Source of the DNA: an uncultured Bryobacterales bacterium
GTDB taxonomy: Bacteria; Acidobacteriota; Terriglobia; Bryobacterales; UBA6623
Length of the DNA stretch: 64,000 nucleotides
Reading direction: 5' to 3'
Assembly (NCBI GenBank): GCA_958295955.1
Contig: OY282420.1
Location: 3,982,435 to 4,046,434 of the forward strand
In this document: in pieces, positions 62,480 to 64,000 of the stretch
Layout: every line of letters starts with the position of its first letter
Numbering within the stretch: position 1 is the first letter of the stretch
Notes under the pieces: model-generated
Databases searched by the model: none
What the model was told of the DNA's origin: nothing
What the model saw: the letters and a program-made list of their open reading frames with translations, nothing else
Made by a program: the position numbers and the translations under genes

Positions 62480-64000
62480 GGTTGACGATGAGATTCGCAA
62501 CAACGGTTTTGCCGCCCCGCGCAGCGGTTTTGGTCTTGCTGGCCGCGATCTACTATCCGCTATCCGCCGGCGCGCAAAGCGCGCCCCGGTCCGTGTCGCC
62601 GGAGGCCAAGGCGCGCATGGAGCGCGCCCACCGGGCGGCCGAGCGGGCGGGCCGCCCGGCGGCGGACATCGCGGGCGCGCTCACCGAGCAGGCCGCCGGC
62701 ATACGCCCGCGGGCGGACGCGGCGCCCGGCCCCATTCCCCGGCGCAATTTCATCGACGACCGTATTTTCGGGCGCATCGAAAAGGACGGCATCCCGCATG
62801 CGCCGCTCGCCGGCGACCGCGAGTTCATCCGCCGCGCCTACCTGGACGCTACGGGGCGCATCCCCCGGATCGAAGACCTTGCCGCCTTCCTCAGCGACGC
62901 GGACCCCGACAAGCGGGACAAGCTCATCGACCGCTTGACGGCGAGCGACGAGTTTGTCACGCGCTGGTCTTACTACTTCGAAGACCTCTTCCGCGCGGGC
63001 AACCGCATGGGCTTCGGCAAGAACCTCTTCCACTACTGGATCGAAGAGTGGCTGCGGCTCGACCGCTCTTACGCCGACGTCGTCGCCGACCTGCTGACGC
63101 AGGGGGGCAAGAGCAGCCATTCCTCGCCCGGGGCGCTCTATTTCGCGCGGGACTTCGTCAAGGCGCTCGACGACCCCGAGCAGCCCGACGCGCACGACCT
63201 GGTCAACCGCCCCGACTCGGTTGACGAGTTCACGATCACCTACGGCAAGGTTTTTCTCGGCGTGAACCTGGGTTGCATCTCCTGCCACGACGGCGCGCAT
63301 CACCTGGAGCAGGTCAACCTCTTCCTCACCGGCAAGACGCGCGAAAACTTCTTCCAGCAGGCGGCTTTCTTCGGTAAGACGCGCATGCTCATGAACTGGG
63401 AAAACGGCTTCCAGGCGAACACGGAGTACACCGTCGACGACGTTGAGCCGGGCTACCCGACGAAAGCCGAGAGCATCGTGCGCGTGCCGCGTTGGGGCGG
63501 CGACAATACGCCGCGTTTCATTCTGACGGGAGAAGCCGCCGCCCCCGAGCGCCTGCCCCGCGACGAGTTGGCGCGGCTGGTCACCGCGGACCTTCAATTT
63601 GCGCGGGCGACGGTCAACCGCATCTGGGCCGAGTTGATGGGCTTCGGTATCGTCGAGCCGGTGGACGATTTCGACCTGGCGCGCTATTACCCCGACCAGG
63701 AGATTCCCGAGGGTTGGAGCGTCCAGCCGTCGAACCCGTATTTGCTCGACGACTTGGCGAAGGATTTTCAGGAATCCGATTTCAGCTTCAAGCATCTGGT
63801 GCGGACGATCATGAAAGCGAACGCTTATCGCCTTTCGTCGAAGTTCGACGCCGAGTGGAAACCCGAGTACGCGGCTTACTATCCGCGCAAATTCGTGCGC
63901 ATTCTCTCCGGGCCGGAGTTGCACGATGCGGTTGCGGTCGCCACCTCCAAGCCGGGTTCCTACAAGAGCGGCGACGGCGAGGCGCCCCTGGCGATGGAGT
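62476..64000 (+). CDS. DUF1549/DUF1553 (PSD1-like) protein, 5' part
   Basis: At least 508 residues, running off the window. Signal AAVLVLLAAIYYPLSAGA, DUF1549 from FIDDRIFGRIEKDGIPHAPL with REFIRRAYLDATGRIPRIED, a haem-like CISCH (267-271) in VNLGCISCHDGAHH, then the DUF1553 start LARLVTADLQFARATVNRIW and FSFKHLVRTIMKANAYRLSS. Planctomycetes-type protein that usually sits beside a DUF1501 partner (expected after the window). The start is ATG 62476 at the ATGA overlap; ATG 62488 in the same frame has GAGG nearby and is an alternative. Confidence 0.9.
   Translation, partial: MRLTMRFATTVLPPRAAVLVLLAAIYYPLSAGAQSAPRSVSPEAKARMERAHRAAERAGRPAADIAGALTEQAAGIRPRADAAPGPIPRRNFIDDRIFGRIEKDGIPHAPLAGDREFIRRAYLDATGRIPRIEDLAAFLSDADPDKRDKLIDRLTASDEFVTRWSYYFEDLFRAGNRMGFGKNLFHYWIEEWLRLDRSYADVVADLLTQGGKSSHSSPGALYFARDFVKALDDPEQPDAHDLVNRPDSVDEFTITYGKVFLGVNLGCISCHDGAHHLEQVNLFLTGKTRENFFQQAAFFGKTRMLMNWENGFQANTEYTVDDVEPGYPTKAESIVRVPRWGGDNTPRFILTGEAAAPERLPRDELARLVTADLQFARATVNRIWAELMGFGIVEPVDDFDLARYYPDQEIPEGWSVQPSNPYLLDDLAKDFQESDFSFKHLVRTIMKANAYRLSSKFDAEWKPEYAAYYPRKFVRILSGPELHDAVAVATSKPGSYKSGDGEAPLAME

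Noticed and set aside
1..64000. tRNA, rRNA or riboswitch genes
   Set aside because: No cloverleaf ends, CCA-type tails or known riboswitch cores were noticed by eye; intergenic gaps are short. A covariance-model search could still find one.

Overview
The window reads as a chromosome piece from a GC-rich Acidobacteriota bacterium of the Bryobacterales/'Solibacter' type (inference). The evidence is: Oar-like TonB receptors with an N-terminal carboxypeptidase-regulatory-like domain; a fungalysin protease ending in the C-terminal domain typical of Solibacter (TIGR03437-like); modules pairing DUF1587/1592/1588/1585 proteins with DUF1552 proteins; DUF6152; a DUF1549/DUF1553 protein; and a separate glyQ-glyS pair. 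No rRNA, tRNA or CRISPR array was seen. Most gene-poor stretches are under 250 bases.

Layout. 1-4.3 kb: 3' end of a TonB receptor, an NADPH-type oxidoreductase, NIPSNAP and DinB-like proteins. 4.3-6.1 kb: a fused TRAP permease (minus strand). 6.1-8.8 kb: a sulfotransferase and an MpaB-type oxygenase, flanked by two copies of the TRAP/helicase intergenic junction, so probably an insertion. 8.7-26.1 kb: an accessory island. It starts with an HKD-nuclease/SNF2 helicase coupled to a large Eco57I-type DNA methylase. It continues with three paralogous membrane TPR proteins (18, 12 and 6 repeat units), a KAP-type NTPase and two small coiled-coil membrane proteins. Between them lie broken pieces: repeated copies of the last ~65 bases of the methylase gene, and start fragments of what was probably an AAA ATPase. 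Much of the 16-21 kb part is visibly AT-richer than its surroundings.

26.2-44.7 kb is mostly ordinary metabolism: a fucose-isomerase-like protein, a dihaem cytochrome coupled to a PQQ dehydrogenase with the lanthanide-type Asp-x-Asp signature, an enoyl-CoA hydratase family protein, thymidine phosphorylase, a SAM methyltransferase, GlyQ/GlyS, a TIM-barrel isomerase, an S9 peptidase, a DUF697-like membrane protein, HflX, a DUF309 protein and a DUF5060/DUF4038 glycosidase-like protein. 44.7-52.0 kb is a five-gene minus-strand operon of secreted proteins ending in the fungalysin. 52.3-57.5 kb is a DUF1592-DUF1552-ankyrin operon. 57.5-58.1 kb holds an orphan HigA antitoxin with remnants of HigB and of a VOC protein. 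58.2 kb to the end is a TonB receptor, NHL propeller, DUF1549 operon that runs off the window.

The most unusual part is 8.7-26.1 kb. I read it as a defence-type helicase/methylase locus beside collapsed tandem copies of a 'TPR receptor + GTGA-coupled ATPase + methylase tail' unit. The sequence shows the repeated pieces and junctions directly; the function is inference.
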